This document shows positions 25,701 to 32,583 of a DNA stretch of 64,000 nucleotides, in pieces. Both the position numbers and the translations under genes were made by a program. The DNA is taken from assembly GCA_007376205.1 (NCBI GenBank), contig VMFU01000001.1, positions 158,661-222,660 of the forward strand. Reading direction: 5' to 3'. This DNA comes from Candidatus Peregrinibacteria bacterium Gr01-1014_25. GTDB lineage: Bacteria > Patescibacteriota > Gracilibacteria > Peribacterales > Peribacteraceae. Within the stretch, counting starts at the first letter, position 1. Each line of letters begins with the position of its first letter. Below the pieces are notes generated by a model. It was given only the letters and a program-made list of their open reading frames with translations, did not search any database and was not told where the DNA came from.

Positions 25701-26470
25701 GAATCGTCGAGAACATCAAGCGCATTCAGACGAAGAAGGGCGAAACGATGGCGATTGTCACGATCGAGGACCCAACGGGAAAAATTGAAGTGACGCTCTT
25801 CCCTCGTACATTCGTGGACGCGGCGGCGATCCTGGAGCAGCCGGACAGCGTATTGGTGATCGGCGGCGCCCTCGATCTGCGCGGCGGCGCGTTGCAGGTG
25901 CGGGCGGACGCCGTGAAGCGCGCCAGCCTTTCCACGATGATCGAACGCGCGAAGGAGGAGGGATTCTTTGATGAAGAGGAGGCGCGCCGTGGCCTGCAGC
26001 CCCCGGCTCGGCTCATCCAGGCCGACGGCGGCGATGCCGTCGAGGCGGTCGACGAGGAAGGTAATGTGATCGCCGGTGAACGCCTGCACGTCACAGAAGA
26101 AACTGCACCCACCGAAGAATTCTTCGGCCCTTTGAGCCTGTGGATGATGCGGGGGATGCCTGTGGAAGAGGTTCTCCGTTCATTGGGGTTGAGCGGCGAT
26201 GTCCCCGCAGACCTGTCGAAAGCTCCCGTCTCACCGATTACGATTCATACGATCGTTCTCCCCCAACGCGCCCCGAAGCAGCTGCTCCTGGATCTCAAGA
26301 AGGTCCTGCAGACGTTCCCCGGACCGGAGCGCGTTCAATTGAGTATCGACGGCAAGCTCGTGCCCCTGTCGCTCACCGTCAGTATGTCTACGGTGTTGCA
26401 GAAGAAGATCGACGACGTGCTGGCCGCCTACGCTTGTGTGGAGCAGGCACCGGAAAAGAGCCGTTTTTGA
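22715..26470 (+). CDS. dnaE: DNA polymerase III alpha subunit
   Basis: This 1251 aa replicative C-family polymerase has, in order: a PHP domain (HLHCHSMYSLLEA), palm with PGRGSAAGS and catalytic Asp in PDIDTDFAD and LLKMDFLGL, fingers/beta-binding region (AGYGFPKAHAACYARIAYETAYLKA), and a C-terminal OB domain (VTVAGIVENIKRIQTKKGE). The start is GTG at 22715; a TACGCT hexamer ends 6 nt upstream. A 28-bp heptamer tract (25173-25200) encodes a QSPKLKAQN loop after DINESRSHFTVV. The C-terminal acidic linker (DAVEAVDEEGN) is long. Confidence 0.97.
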   Translation: MRPEDFVHLHCHSMYSLLEALPSPEEIVLRAKELGQTAVGIADKGYTYGLIEFWQEAKKQGMKPILGMETFVAARTRFDKESGIDSKSYPITLLATSNEGYQNLLQLATFASLEGMYYKPRVDADLLQRFGKGLTALTGPLGGAIPQAALAEDGDRLVKLTEQYQGFFGKENVYFELMDLPNVRGQAEVNQQLIHWGKKLGVPTVATCNSFYCRPDDAEAHDVLLCIQKNANVNDTSRFSLRDSDFSMRPYDALERAFAHVPEALENTRVIADRCTVEWGPQKYHIPRFETPKKKTESQYLRELCEEGLSKRYATVEAVHRERLEHELSIIDAMGFSGYFLIVADFVNEAKRRGITVGPGRGSAAGSIVSYCLNITTLDPLEHGLIFERFLNPERITMPDIDTDFADNRRDEVLEYVRKKYGEDRVVQICTFGTLAARAAVKDVGRAFGIPFLEMNALAKLIPERPGTTLDEALGTQELKNAYDTNTTYRTIIDTARRLEGITRHVSVHACGVIISPEDATTYTALQRAPKDDETIITQYGAKPLEALGLLKMDFLGLTNLTVIQTALEIIKRTREKDIDISRIPLDDKATYALLQRGDTTGVFQLESAGMRRYLRQLKPTVFGDITAMAALYRPGPMEWIPSYIKRKHKQEKIEYLHGDVEEIFRETYGIGVYQEQILQLARSFAGYTLGEADILRKAIGKKIKKELDAQHEKFIKGAVAKGYGKSLAEKIFSDVIMPFAGYGFPKAHAACYARIAYETAYLKANYAPEFMAALLSSEADDTERVMIEIEECRSMNIAVLPPDINESRSHFTVVPPAAQSPKLKAQNSAGWSIRFGLSAVKGVGGGSVEQIIVERERGGRFSTIEDFARRVPAKLLNKKLLESLGKSGAFDSIVERRAIVEHFDAVTDYRKSWGGGEGQGDLFGAIDGGMQAAAIEFPPTPPATPQQKLQWEKETLGMYVSSHPLAGLKKYIGKKAQLLSSLSPQDAGRKVTVAGIVENIKRIQTKKGETMAIVTIEDPTGKIEVTLFPRTFVDAAAILEQPDSVLVIGGALDLRGGALQVRADAVKRASLSTMIERAKEEGFFDEEEARRGLQPPARLIQADGGDAVEAVDEEGNVIAGERLHVTEETAPTEEFFGPLSLWMMRGMPVEEVLRSLGLSGDVPADLSKAPVSPITIHTIVLPQRAPKQLLLDLKKVLQTFPGPERVQLSIDGKLVPLSLTVSMSTVLQKKIDDVLAAYACVEQAPEKSRF
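25173..25200 (+). repeat. 4 x 7-bp tandem repeat inside dnaE
   Basis: AAAGCCC-AAAACTC occurs twice without interruption (28 bp). It lies in a variable loop between two conserved DnaE segments (DINES...FTVV and IRFGLSAVKGVG). Confidence 0.85.
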
Positions 26471-26508
26471 CGGCTTAATCGGGACGTGATTGAATGGAGG
26501 ATTGCACC

Positions 26509-26724
26509 ATGCCTCTCCTCTCCATCGCCATCTGCGGCTTCATCCTGGCATTTGAGATTGCCGCGTGGTTGCTCTTCCGCAGGAAGGTTGCCGGCCTCAC
26601 CATCGACGGGCCCGACAGCTCCAGCATTCCTTTCTTCACGCTGCAACGACTGCGCGTCATTGGGATTGTCCACACCGTCACCATGCTGGCGATCGTCATC
26701 GCCATCTTCTCGCTCCTATGGTAG
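26509..26724 (+). CDS. Small membrane protein, 71 aa
   Basis: Two transmembrane helices (about 2-22 and 45-69) flank a short polar loop with RRKV. The ATG at 26509 is preferred over that at 26494 because GGAGG (26496-26500) sits 8 nt before it. It overlaps the next gene by 7 nt, so the two membrane proteins are likely cotranslated. No family recognised. Confidence 0.7.
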   Translation: MPLLSIAICGFILAFEIAAWLLFRRKVAGLTIDGPDSSSIPFFTLQRLRVIGIVHTVTMLAIVIAIFSLLW

Positions 26725-27269
26725 TCGATACCCGCCGCAGCGGCCCGACGGCATTCCAGGGCATGTCCCGCGCCGAACACATTGAGTTCTACTTCCGCCA
26801 GCACTGGATCCGGCTGCTCTGGCCGTTTTCGCGTCTCTGTCTGGCATGCACGGTGATTGCCGGCGGCGCATGGTTCGTCACGGCCGGCATCCCCGACGCC
26901 TCGATGCGTCGACTGGGCATTCTCGCGCTTCTGCTGATTTTCCTGGCATTGCAGGCCAGCTTCCTTGTCCGTTTCTACCGCCATTTCCTCTACGTCATCA
27001 TCGTCACCGACAGGAAAATCCACCGCATCAAGAAGACGTTCCTCGCCATCGACGACCATCAGAGCATCGACCTTTGGTCGCTGCAGGACATCAACAAGAG
27101 CCAACGCGGTATCATCCAGAATCTCTTCGGGTTCGGCACGCTCACGCTGGAAGCGCAGGAGAGTATCCTCAAAATTCACTTCGTCCCGAAAATCACGAAA
27201 CACTACGAGAGTATTCTCCGCTTGCAGGGCCGCGGTCAGCGCCCCATCCCGCAACAAGCACCGGCGTAA
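26718..27269 (+). CDS. Bacterial PH-domain (YdbS-like) membrane protein
   Basis: The 183 aa protein has two transmembrane helices (about 37-60 and 70-90) followed by a bPH_2-type domain. The pattern YVIIVTDRKIHRIKKTFLAIDDHQSIDLWSLQDI, then NLFGFGTLTLE, is typical of that family. The function of these proteins is not settled. It overlaps the upstream 71 aa membrane protein by 7 nt, suggesting a two-subunit membrane complex. Confidence 0.8.
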   Translation: MVVDTRRSGPTAFQGMSRAEHIEFYFRQHWIRLLWPFSRLCLACTVIAGGAWFVTAGIPDASMRRLGILALLLIFLALQASFLVRFYRHFLYVIIVTDRKIHRIKKTFLAIDDHQSIDLWSLQDINKSQRGIIQNLFGFGTLTLEAQESILKIHFVPKITKHYESILRLQGRGQRPIPQQAPA

Positions 27270-27313
27270 TATCCTCTGTTTCTCTGTTGCTTCGGTTTCT
27301 TTCGCCGTCTCTG

Positions 27314-27319
27314 TATCCT
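27314..27319 (+). promoter_or_regulatory. -10-like hexamer 6 nt before nrdR
   Basis: TATCCT preceded by TG (27312-27313) ends 6 nt before the ATG at 27326. It lies in a T/C-rich, loosely 9-bp-periodic stretch (about 27276-27325). Confidence 0.4.
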
Positions 27320-27325
27320 TTCGTC

Positions 27326-27772
27326 ATGCACTGCCCGCGCTGCACATCGACGGACACCAGCGTCATCGACTCCCGCCTAGCGGAGGACGGACGCGCGGTG
27401 CGGCGCCGGCGCGAGTGCCCGAAGTGCGAGCACCGCTTCACCACATTCGAGCGCGTCGAACTGTCGCTGCTCATCGTCGTGAAGCGCGATGGCACCCGCG
27501 AGCCCTACGCCCGCGCCAAACTCGAACGCGGTATCTGGCTCGCCTGCGCCAAGCGCCCCGTGACGCAGGAACAGATCGATACGCTCCTGCGCCGGCTCGA
27601 GGAGAAGTGGGCCGCGAGCTCCGGCGAAGTCGCGAGTGCGACGATCGGCAACGACGTGATGCGGGAATTGAAGAAACTCGACAAGGTCGCGTACATCCGC
27701 TTCGCTTCCATCCACCGCGAATTCAAGGATGTGGATGAATTCAAGGAAGAACTGGGGAAATTGTTCAAGTAG
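27326..27772 (+). CDS. nrdR: Transcriptional repressor NrdR
   Basis: This 148 aa regulator senses ATP/dATP and represses ribonucleotide reductase genes. The N-terminal zinc ribbon has Cys3, Cys6, Cys31 and Cys34 (CPRC, CPKC) with the conserved RRRRECPKCEHRFTTFER stretch. An ATP-cone domain follows (residues about 48-140). Length is typical. No nrd genes are in the window. A -10-like site lies 6 nt upstream, so the mRNA may be leaderless. Confidence 0.95.
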   Translation: MHCPRCTSTDTSVIDSRLAEDGRAVRRRRECPKCEHRFTTFERVELSLLIVVKRDGTREPYARAKLERGIWLACAKRPVTQEQIDTLLRRLEEKWAASSGEVASATIGNDVMRELKKLDKVAYIRFASIHREFKDVDEFKEELGKLFK

Positions 27773-27796
27773 AGAAAGGGCAGCATCCCTGTCTCT

Positions 27797-27826
27797 AGCC
27801 CCAAACCCAGCCCTAACCCTATACTC
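27797..27826 (+). repeat. Degenerate 6-mer tract upstream of aspS
   Basis: AGCCCC, AAACCC, AGCCCT, AACCCT, ATACTC run in tandem. The last units contain the -10-like TATACT (27820-27825), which ends 6 nt before the aspS ATG. Confidence 0.5.
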
Positions 27827-27831
27827 ACGCC

Positions 27832-29595
27832 ATGCTCCGGACGCACACCTGCGGCGAACTTCGCGAAACGCATGCCGGCAAGGCCGTGTCACTCTGCGGA
27901 TGGGTGCACAGCCGACGCGACCACGGCGGGCTCATCTTCATCGATCTGCGCGACCGCTACGGCCTGACGCAGATCGTGTTCCACCCCGAGAAGGACAAGG
28001 CGCTCTTCGCCGCGGCGGAGGCGCTGCGCCCCGAGTGGGTCATTAAGGTTGACGGGGTTGTGACGAAGCGTGCGGCTGGCGCGGAGAACGACGCGATGGA
28101 CACCGGCGCCATCGAACTAGCCGTGTCGGTATGTTCGGTTTTGAACAAGGCAAAGACGCCGCCCTTCGAGATCGACAGCGATGCCGACGTGAACGAGGAG
28201 CTGCGCCTCCAGTACCGCTACCTCGATCTGCGACGTTCGCGGATGCGCAGGAACATCGAACTGCGCTCGAAGATTTTCCAAATCATCCGCTCGTACTTCA
28301 CCGCACAGGGCTGTTTGGAAATCGATACCCCGTGCCTCATCAAGGGCACGCCGGAAGGAGCGCGGGAGTATCTCGTACCCTCTCGCATCTATCCGGGGAC
28401 GTTCTTCGTCCTGCCCCAGAGCCCCCAGCAGCTCAAGCAACTCTGCATGGTCGCCGGCCTGGATCGTTACTTCCAGATCGCCCGCTGTTTCCGCGACGAA
28501 GATCTGCGTGGCGACCGCCAGCCCGAATTCCTCCAGCTCGACTTCGAAATGAGCTTCGTGACGCAGGAGGACGTTCAGACGATCATCGAGGGGTCGCTGC
28601 TCGAGATCCTCAAGCACTGCAGCACGAAACAGTTGAAGGGTGGGAAGGTCGGACGCTACACGTGGCGGGAAGTCATGGACCGCTACGGCTCGGACAAGCC
28701 CGATTTACGCTACGACTTGCCGATCACGGACATTTCGCAAAGCGTCTCCGGCTGCGGCTTCAAGGTCTTCGAGGAAGCGCTCGCCGCTGGCGGCACGGTT
28801 CGCGTGCTCCGTGTGCCGGGTGGTGCCGCGCTGACGCGCAGCGAGATCGACGTCTGGACGGCGCTCGCCAAGGAAATGAAAGCCAAAGGTCTTGCGTACA
28901 TCCTCTTTAAGGAAGACGGCCCGTCGTCGCCCCTCTTGAAATTCTTCAAGGACGGCTTCCTGCAGACACTCCAGGAACTGACCGGCGCGCAGACCGGCGA
29001 CGCGCTTTTCTTCGCCGCCGACACGTTCACCATCGCCTGCGCGAGCCTGGCAAAGGTCCGCGGCGAGGCGGCGAAGCGCTTCAGCCTCATCGACACCTCG
29101 GTGCACGCGATGTTTTGGGTCACGAACTTCCCGATGTTCGAAGAGCAGGATGACGGCTCGCTGACCTTCTCACACCATCCGTTCACAAGCCCGAACATCG
29201 ACGAGTGGCCCCGTCGCAAAACCGATCCGCTCTCGGTGCACTCCGTCTGCTACGACCTCGTGCTCGACGGCTACGAGCTCGGCTCGGGTTCGATCCGCAT
29301 CCACGACAGTGTGTTGCAACAGGAAGTGTTCGAGATGCTCGGCATCAGTAGGGAGGATCAAGAGAAGCGTTTCGGACACATGCTTAAGGCGTTCGAATAC
29401 GGAGCGCCGCCGCACGGCGGATTCGCGTACGGCATCGACCGCGTCGTCATGCTCATGGCCGGCGAACCGAACATCCGTGAAGTCACGCCATTTCCGAAAG
29501 ACCAGAAGGCGAAGGACCTGCTCATGGGCGCTCCCGCCCCGATGCCCGCCGCGCAAGTCGCGGAATTGGGTATTCAGCTCATCAAAAAAGCATAG
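27832..29595 (+). CDS. aspS: Aspartyl-tRNA synthetase (likely non-discriminating type)
   Basis: This 587 aa bacterial-type class IIb synthetase has an N-terminal anticodon OB fold (1-105), class II motif 2 (FRDEDLRGDRQPEFLQLD), an inserted GAD domain (about 290-420) and motif 3 (GIDRVVMLMAG). The anticodon-binding segment reads RRDHGGLIFIDLRD. The His at this position is the state seen in non-discriminating AspRS (e.g. Pseudomonas); discriminating enzymes carry Leu. It would then also make Asp-tRNA-Asn for GatCAB amidation. TATACT ends 6 nt before the ATG. Confidence 0.95.
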   Translation: MLRTHTCGELRETHAGKAVSLCGWVHSRRDHGGLIFIDLRDRYGLTQIVFHPEKDKALFAAAEALRPEWVIKVDGVVTKRAAGAENDAMDTGAIELAVSVCSVLNKAKTPPFEIDSDADVNEELRLQYRYLDLRRSRMRRNIELRSKIFQIIRSYFTAQGCLEIDTPCLIKGTPEGAREYLVPSRIYPGTFFVLPQSPQQLKQLCMVAGLDRYFQIARCFRDEDLRGDRQPEFLQLDFEMSFVTQEDVQTIIEGSLLEILKHCSTKQLKGGKVGRYTWREVMDRYGSDKPDLRYDLPITDISQSVSGCGFKVFEEALAAGGTVRVLRVPGGAALTRSEIDVWTALAKEMKAKGLAYILFKEDGPSSPLLKFFKDGFLQTLQELTGAQTGDALFFAADTFTIACASLAKVRGEAAKRFSLIDTSVHAMFWVTNFPMFEEQDDGSLTFSHHPFTSPNIDEWPRRKTDPLSVHSVCYDLVLDGYELGSGSIRIHDSVLQQEVFEMLGISREDQEKRFGHMLKAFEYGAPPHGGFAYGIDRVVMLMAGEPNIREVTPFPKDQKAKDLLMGAPAPMPAAQVAELGIQLIKKA

Positions 29596-29598
29596 AAA

Positions 29599-29628
29599 TT
29601 GGTGATATACCTCGAAAAATGGTACAAT
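29599..29628 (+). promoter_or_regulatory. Promoter of the coiled-coil gene
   Basis: TTGGTG (29599-29604), 18-nt spacer, TACAAT (29623-29628). The ATG at 29636 follows after 7 nt. Confidence 0.5.
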
Positions 29629-29635
29629 GGGGGGA

Positions 29636-30487
29636 ATGCCTGATGATGCGCACAAGCGGCGACAGGAAGAGCTCGCCCGCATGGCGGACCTGACGCAGAA
29701 GCTGCGGTTGGCCGAGCAGAGGCAAAGGGAAAAACGCGAGACTGAAGAAGAGGAAACACGCGAGCGCATGTCCACCTCGGTACTCGAGGAAAGCAAGGCG
29801 CAGCAGCAACGTCAGGAAGCGAAGGAGGAATGGCGGCAGGGCAAACACGCTGGCCGTCGGGCGGAAGAGAAGCAGCGTCAAGCGGCGGCGTTGCGAAGAG
29901 AACGCGAAGCTGAAGAGCAGCGCAAGCGTGACCTTGAGGAAAAGAAACGTACGCAATACATGGAGGACCTGCATCGCCGCTCATTGCAGAAGCGCGTGCG
30001 GACGCGCCAGGCGCAGGCGAAGCGCGAGGAGGAATTGACCGACCTTGCTGCCGGTGCGAGCGCTGCACGCGCTACTCGGGACATCGACGCGAAGGAACGG
30101 TCGACGCTCGGGCACTACGAAAGTGAGCGCAAGAAGCGCAAACGCCAGATCGAGATGCAACGGGACGCCCTGCTCAAGCGCGCCGATCAGGATGCACTCC
30201 TGGCGCGTAAGCTGGCGCAGCGGGAAGCGAAGGGTATGGACCTCGATCGCACCCTCGCCGATATCGAACGCGAGCGAAAGCGCGTTTCCAGCGCGGCGCA
30301 GGAAGCGTGGGAACTCGCGGACAGCGCCATCGACGCGGAGTTCAACCGTCTCGTGCAGCAGGTGAAGGCGGACGCGGCTCGCCGCCGCGCGTCCGCGGAC
30401 AAAGCCGCCTCCGACCGCACATCCCGCGCGCGGCGCAAGCGGCGCGAGACGGAGGAATGGCTAGGACTCAAGCCCTCGGATGAGTGA
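29636..30487 (+). CDS. Highly charged coiled-coil protein
   Basis: The 283 aa protein is almost entirely Arg/Lys/Glu/Gln-rich helix, predicted to be one long coiled coil, with no signal peptide, membrane segment or Cys. The closing residues (TEEWLGLKPSDE) are the only non-repetitive part. No specific family; resemblance to other coiled coils would come from composition. The start is ATG 29636, 7 nt after a -10; an ATG at 29627 overlaps that -10. tRNA-Leu follows directly. Confidence 0.75.
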   Translation: MPDDAHKRRQEELARMADLTQKLRLAEQRQREKRETEEEETRERMSTSVLEESKAQQQRQEAKEEWRQGKHAGRRAEEKQRQAAALRREREAEEQRKRDLEEKKRTQYMEDLHRRSLQKRVRTRQAQAKREEELTDLAAGASAARATRDIDAKERSTLGHYESERKKRKRQIEMQRDALLKRADQDALLARKLAQREAKGMDLDRTLADIERERKRVSSAAQEAWELADSAIDAEFNRLVQQVKADAARRRASADKAASDRTSRARRKRRETEEWLGLKPSDE

Positions 30488-30503
30488 TAGAATGCGTATC
30501 CGT

Positions 30504-30589
30504 GCCGAGGTGGCGAAATGGCAGACGCGCCGGCCTTAGGAGCCGGTGCCCGCAAGGGCGTAGAGGTTCAAGTCCTCTCCTCGGCACCA
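30504..30589 (+). tRNA. tRNA-Leu (anticodon UAG)
   Basis: This 86-nt class II tRNA has a 7-bp acceptor stem (GCCGAGG / CCTCGGC), discriminator A and an encoded CCA. The anticodon loop is CTTAGGA on a CCGGC/GCCGG stem, giving UAG, which reads CUN Leu codons. It has the long variable arm expected for Leu (CCC-GCAA-GGG) and a T-arm AGAGG-TTCAAGT-CCTCT. A TAGAAT -10-like box lies at 30488-30493. Confidence 0.95.
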
Positions 30590-30655
30590 CCAATAATGAG
30601 GATAACGCATACCCTCGCAAGCACGTGCCCGCGCGTCACGATGGAGCAGCCCCCA

Positions 30656-32173
30656 TCAAGAAGATGCCTGTTCCTTTTTTATTTTCAGCTTTGCAATTGC
30701 AGCGTTGATGTCGGCAACTCGCGCGCCGCCGGTTTGCCCTTCGGGGTTGACGGATAGGTTGTCCAAAAGAAATTCCTTCTCCGTCGTATTCGCATTGATC
30801 CATTCTTGATAGAACGCCTTGCTGTTTTCTCCCCGTTGTTCGCGGGTCGGCATTGCGTCGCTCCTCGCACGAAGAACAGCATATCCCTTCTTGAGTTCAT
30901 CACTTGCCTCCCCCGGCTTGCGCACACTCGTGGCAGCGTCACCCGCTTTGCTGATAGCGGATCGTTGAGGAGTTTTCGCCGGCTCCTGCAGGCATTCTAC
31001 GAGCCGCTTGATCGCCTCTGGCGTTGCGCTTGAAACTGTGACGACCCAATCGGATCTGGTAAATCCCGCTTCGATCTTCATGTTTGTGTTGATGGATTGT
31101 AGATGTGGATCCGCTTTAAGATGCTTGGCGAGCGCCTGCGCTGCGTCGCGCGCATACAACGTCTTCCCGCCGCTTACGGGCAGATCGCGCATGACCATGG
31201 TGACGTCCTGCACTTGTCCTTCGCGCGCCTGACCACTCGCGGGAGTCACTTTTTCCTTGCGCGGCGCGGTGGTGTTGAGCGAGCAGATGCGATTCGGATT
31301 GTTGTTATACGCATCGATGGGGTCGCCGGTCGCTTTCGCGTCGGCCTTCTCCTTCCCTGCCGCCTGCTTGCCGGCATCGGGCCTGTTGCCCTTGCCACCG
31401 TCGCGCAGGTGGCTGCCAATGAACCGCAACCCTCCGACAAGCATGACCATGCCATACTCCAGGCGGGTCTGGGGGCGCTCCAGCGTTCCGTCCTCTTTCG
31501 GCACGACGCCATGCAGCATCATCTCGGCCTCGGCGCGCTCACGCTGCTCGGGCGTCAGCGGCGGCTTCGCCGCTATGGTGTTCTTCCACTGCTTCTGCAG
31601 TTCCGCGGGAATGGGTTCGGGTTTGTAGTCATCGATCTGTCCCGTGCGTTGGACATTCGCAGGAGCGTTTCGGGGATTTTCACCTGGCCTCCCCGATGGC
31701 ATGACCGACGTCCGCTCTCCAAGAGGAACAACTTTGCCGGTATCCAAGTCGATCTCGTCCCTTGCGATGGTGACGAATTCCACAGGCTGGTCACCAGCGC
31801 TGTGCGTTCTGCCGCCGCCCGGCCCCCGGATGTCCTGCCGATCGCCCGATTTAGGCGCCAGATGCCCTTTCTCCTCCATCGCCTTCAGCGCCTTATCCTG
31901 CTGCTCCGGTGTCATAATATCCAGGAGCGATCGCGCCATAGGCGAAGCGCGAGAGAGCATGTCCTGGCGCTGGCGGACCACATCACCTGTTTTCTGTATG
32001 CGGCTTGCGGCGGCATCGGGAACGGAGGCTATGTTCTCTTTCGCTTTTGGTTGATCCTTGGGCAGCTCCCCTTCAGGGATCTTTGGCATCTCACCTCCCG
32101 CCGCCGGGACATCCCACGCCAATCTGTGCTCGCGGTGCTCCGAAGACGCCGACGGAAAGAGGCGTGTGTACAT
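30656..32173 (-). CDS. Large protein of duplicated two-gene module, copy 2
   Basis: The 505 aa protein has a charged, Pro/Gln-rich N-terminal half and one hydrophobic segment (about 245-260, RLEYGMVMLVGGLRFIGSHL). A soluble C-terminal domain with predicted alpha/beta strands follows (QDVTMVMRDLPVSGGKTLYARDAAQALAKHLKAD). No family recognised. It resembles the protein at 32584-34626 in layout: a helix with W-K-x-[ST]-I, then a hydrophobic segment, then charged domains. The ATG at 32173 shares its A with the stop of the small upstream gene. An alternative ATG at 32089 has a strong SD (GGGAGGTGAG). Confidence 0.75.
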   Translation of the reverse strand: MYTRLFPSASSEHREHRLAWDVPAAGGEMPKIPEGELPKDQPKAKENIASVPDAAASRIQKTGDVVRQRQDMLSRASPMARSLLDIMTPEQQDKALKAMEEKGHLAPKSGDRQDIRGPGGGRTHSAGDQPVEFVTIARDEIDLDTGKVVPLGERTSVMPSGRPGENPRNAPANVQRTGQIDDYKPEPIPAELQKQWKNTIAAKPPLTPEQRERAEAEMMLHGVVPKEDGTLERPQTRLEYGMVMLVGGLRFIGSHLRDGGKGNRPDAGKQAAGKEKADAKATGDPIDAYNNNPNRICSLNTTAPRKEKVTPASGQAREGQVQDVTMVMRDLPVSGGKTLYARDAAQALAKHLKADPHLQSINTNMKIEAGFTRSDWVVTVSSATPEAIKRLVECLQEPAKTPQRSAISKAGDAATSVRKPGEASDELKKGYAVLRARSDAMPTREQRGENSKAFYQEWINANTTEKEFLLDNLSVNPEGQTGGARVADINAAIAKLKIKKEQASS

Positions 32174-32568
32174 CACGCGGGGGTCATCATGGAAGATTCG
32201 AGCGACTGCAACGTGTTACCTTCATCCTCCCGCACGATCTCCTCGAGGGAGGAGAGCAGCTCGCGCTGCATCTGGCGCGCGTACGTCGTACACGCCACTG
32301 AAAACTCCTCGAGAGCTTTGTCATAGCGCACGAAAGCTTTATCGTAGCGATCGCGCCTGGCTGCGGTCTGCGCAGGGCTCTCTTCCGTATGCCGAGCCTC
32401 TATGGATGCGATCTCCTTGGATACGAGCTCCGGATCGATCTGCGCCATGAGAATGTCGTAGATCTCCTCGGGGGTCGGCAGCGCGGGGCGCCGTGCCATG
32501 TCCTGGACGATCGCGGTGATGGCGCTGTCCACGCTCCCGCCTGCCGGTGCTGGAGTGGGAGGGGGCAT
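32173..32568 (-). CDS. Small protein of duplicated two-gene module, copy 2
   Basis: The 131 aa protein is clearly paralogous to the small protein at 34628-35005. Shared landmarks in order are PTPEEIYDILMAQIDPEL, the ESPAQTAARRDRYDKAF core and a helical C-terminus. It has a Pro/Ala-rich N-terminus, no signal peptide and no membrane helix. No known family. The stop overlaps the start of the large partner. Confidence 0.8.
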   Translation of the reverse strand: MPPPTPAPAGGSVDSAITAIVQDMARRPALPTPEEIYDILMAQIDPELVSKEIASIEARHTEESPAQTAARRDRYDKAFVRYDKALEEFSVACTTYARQMQRELLSSLEEIVREDEGNTLQSLESSMMTPA

Positions 32569-32583
32569 GGGAAAACCGTGTTG

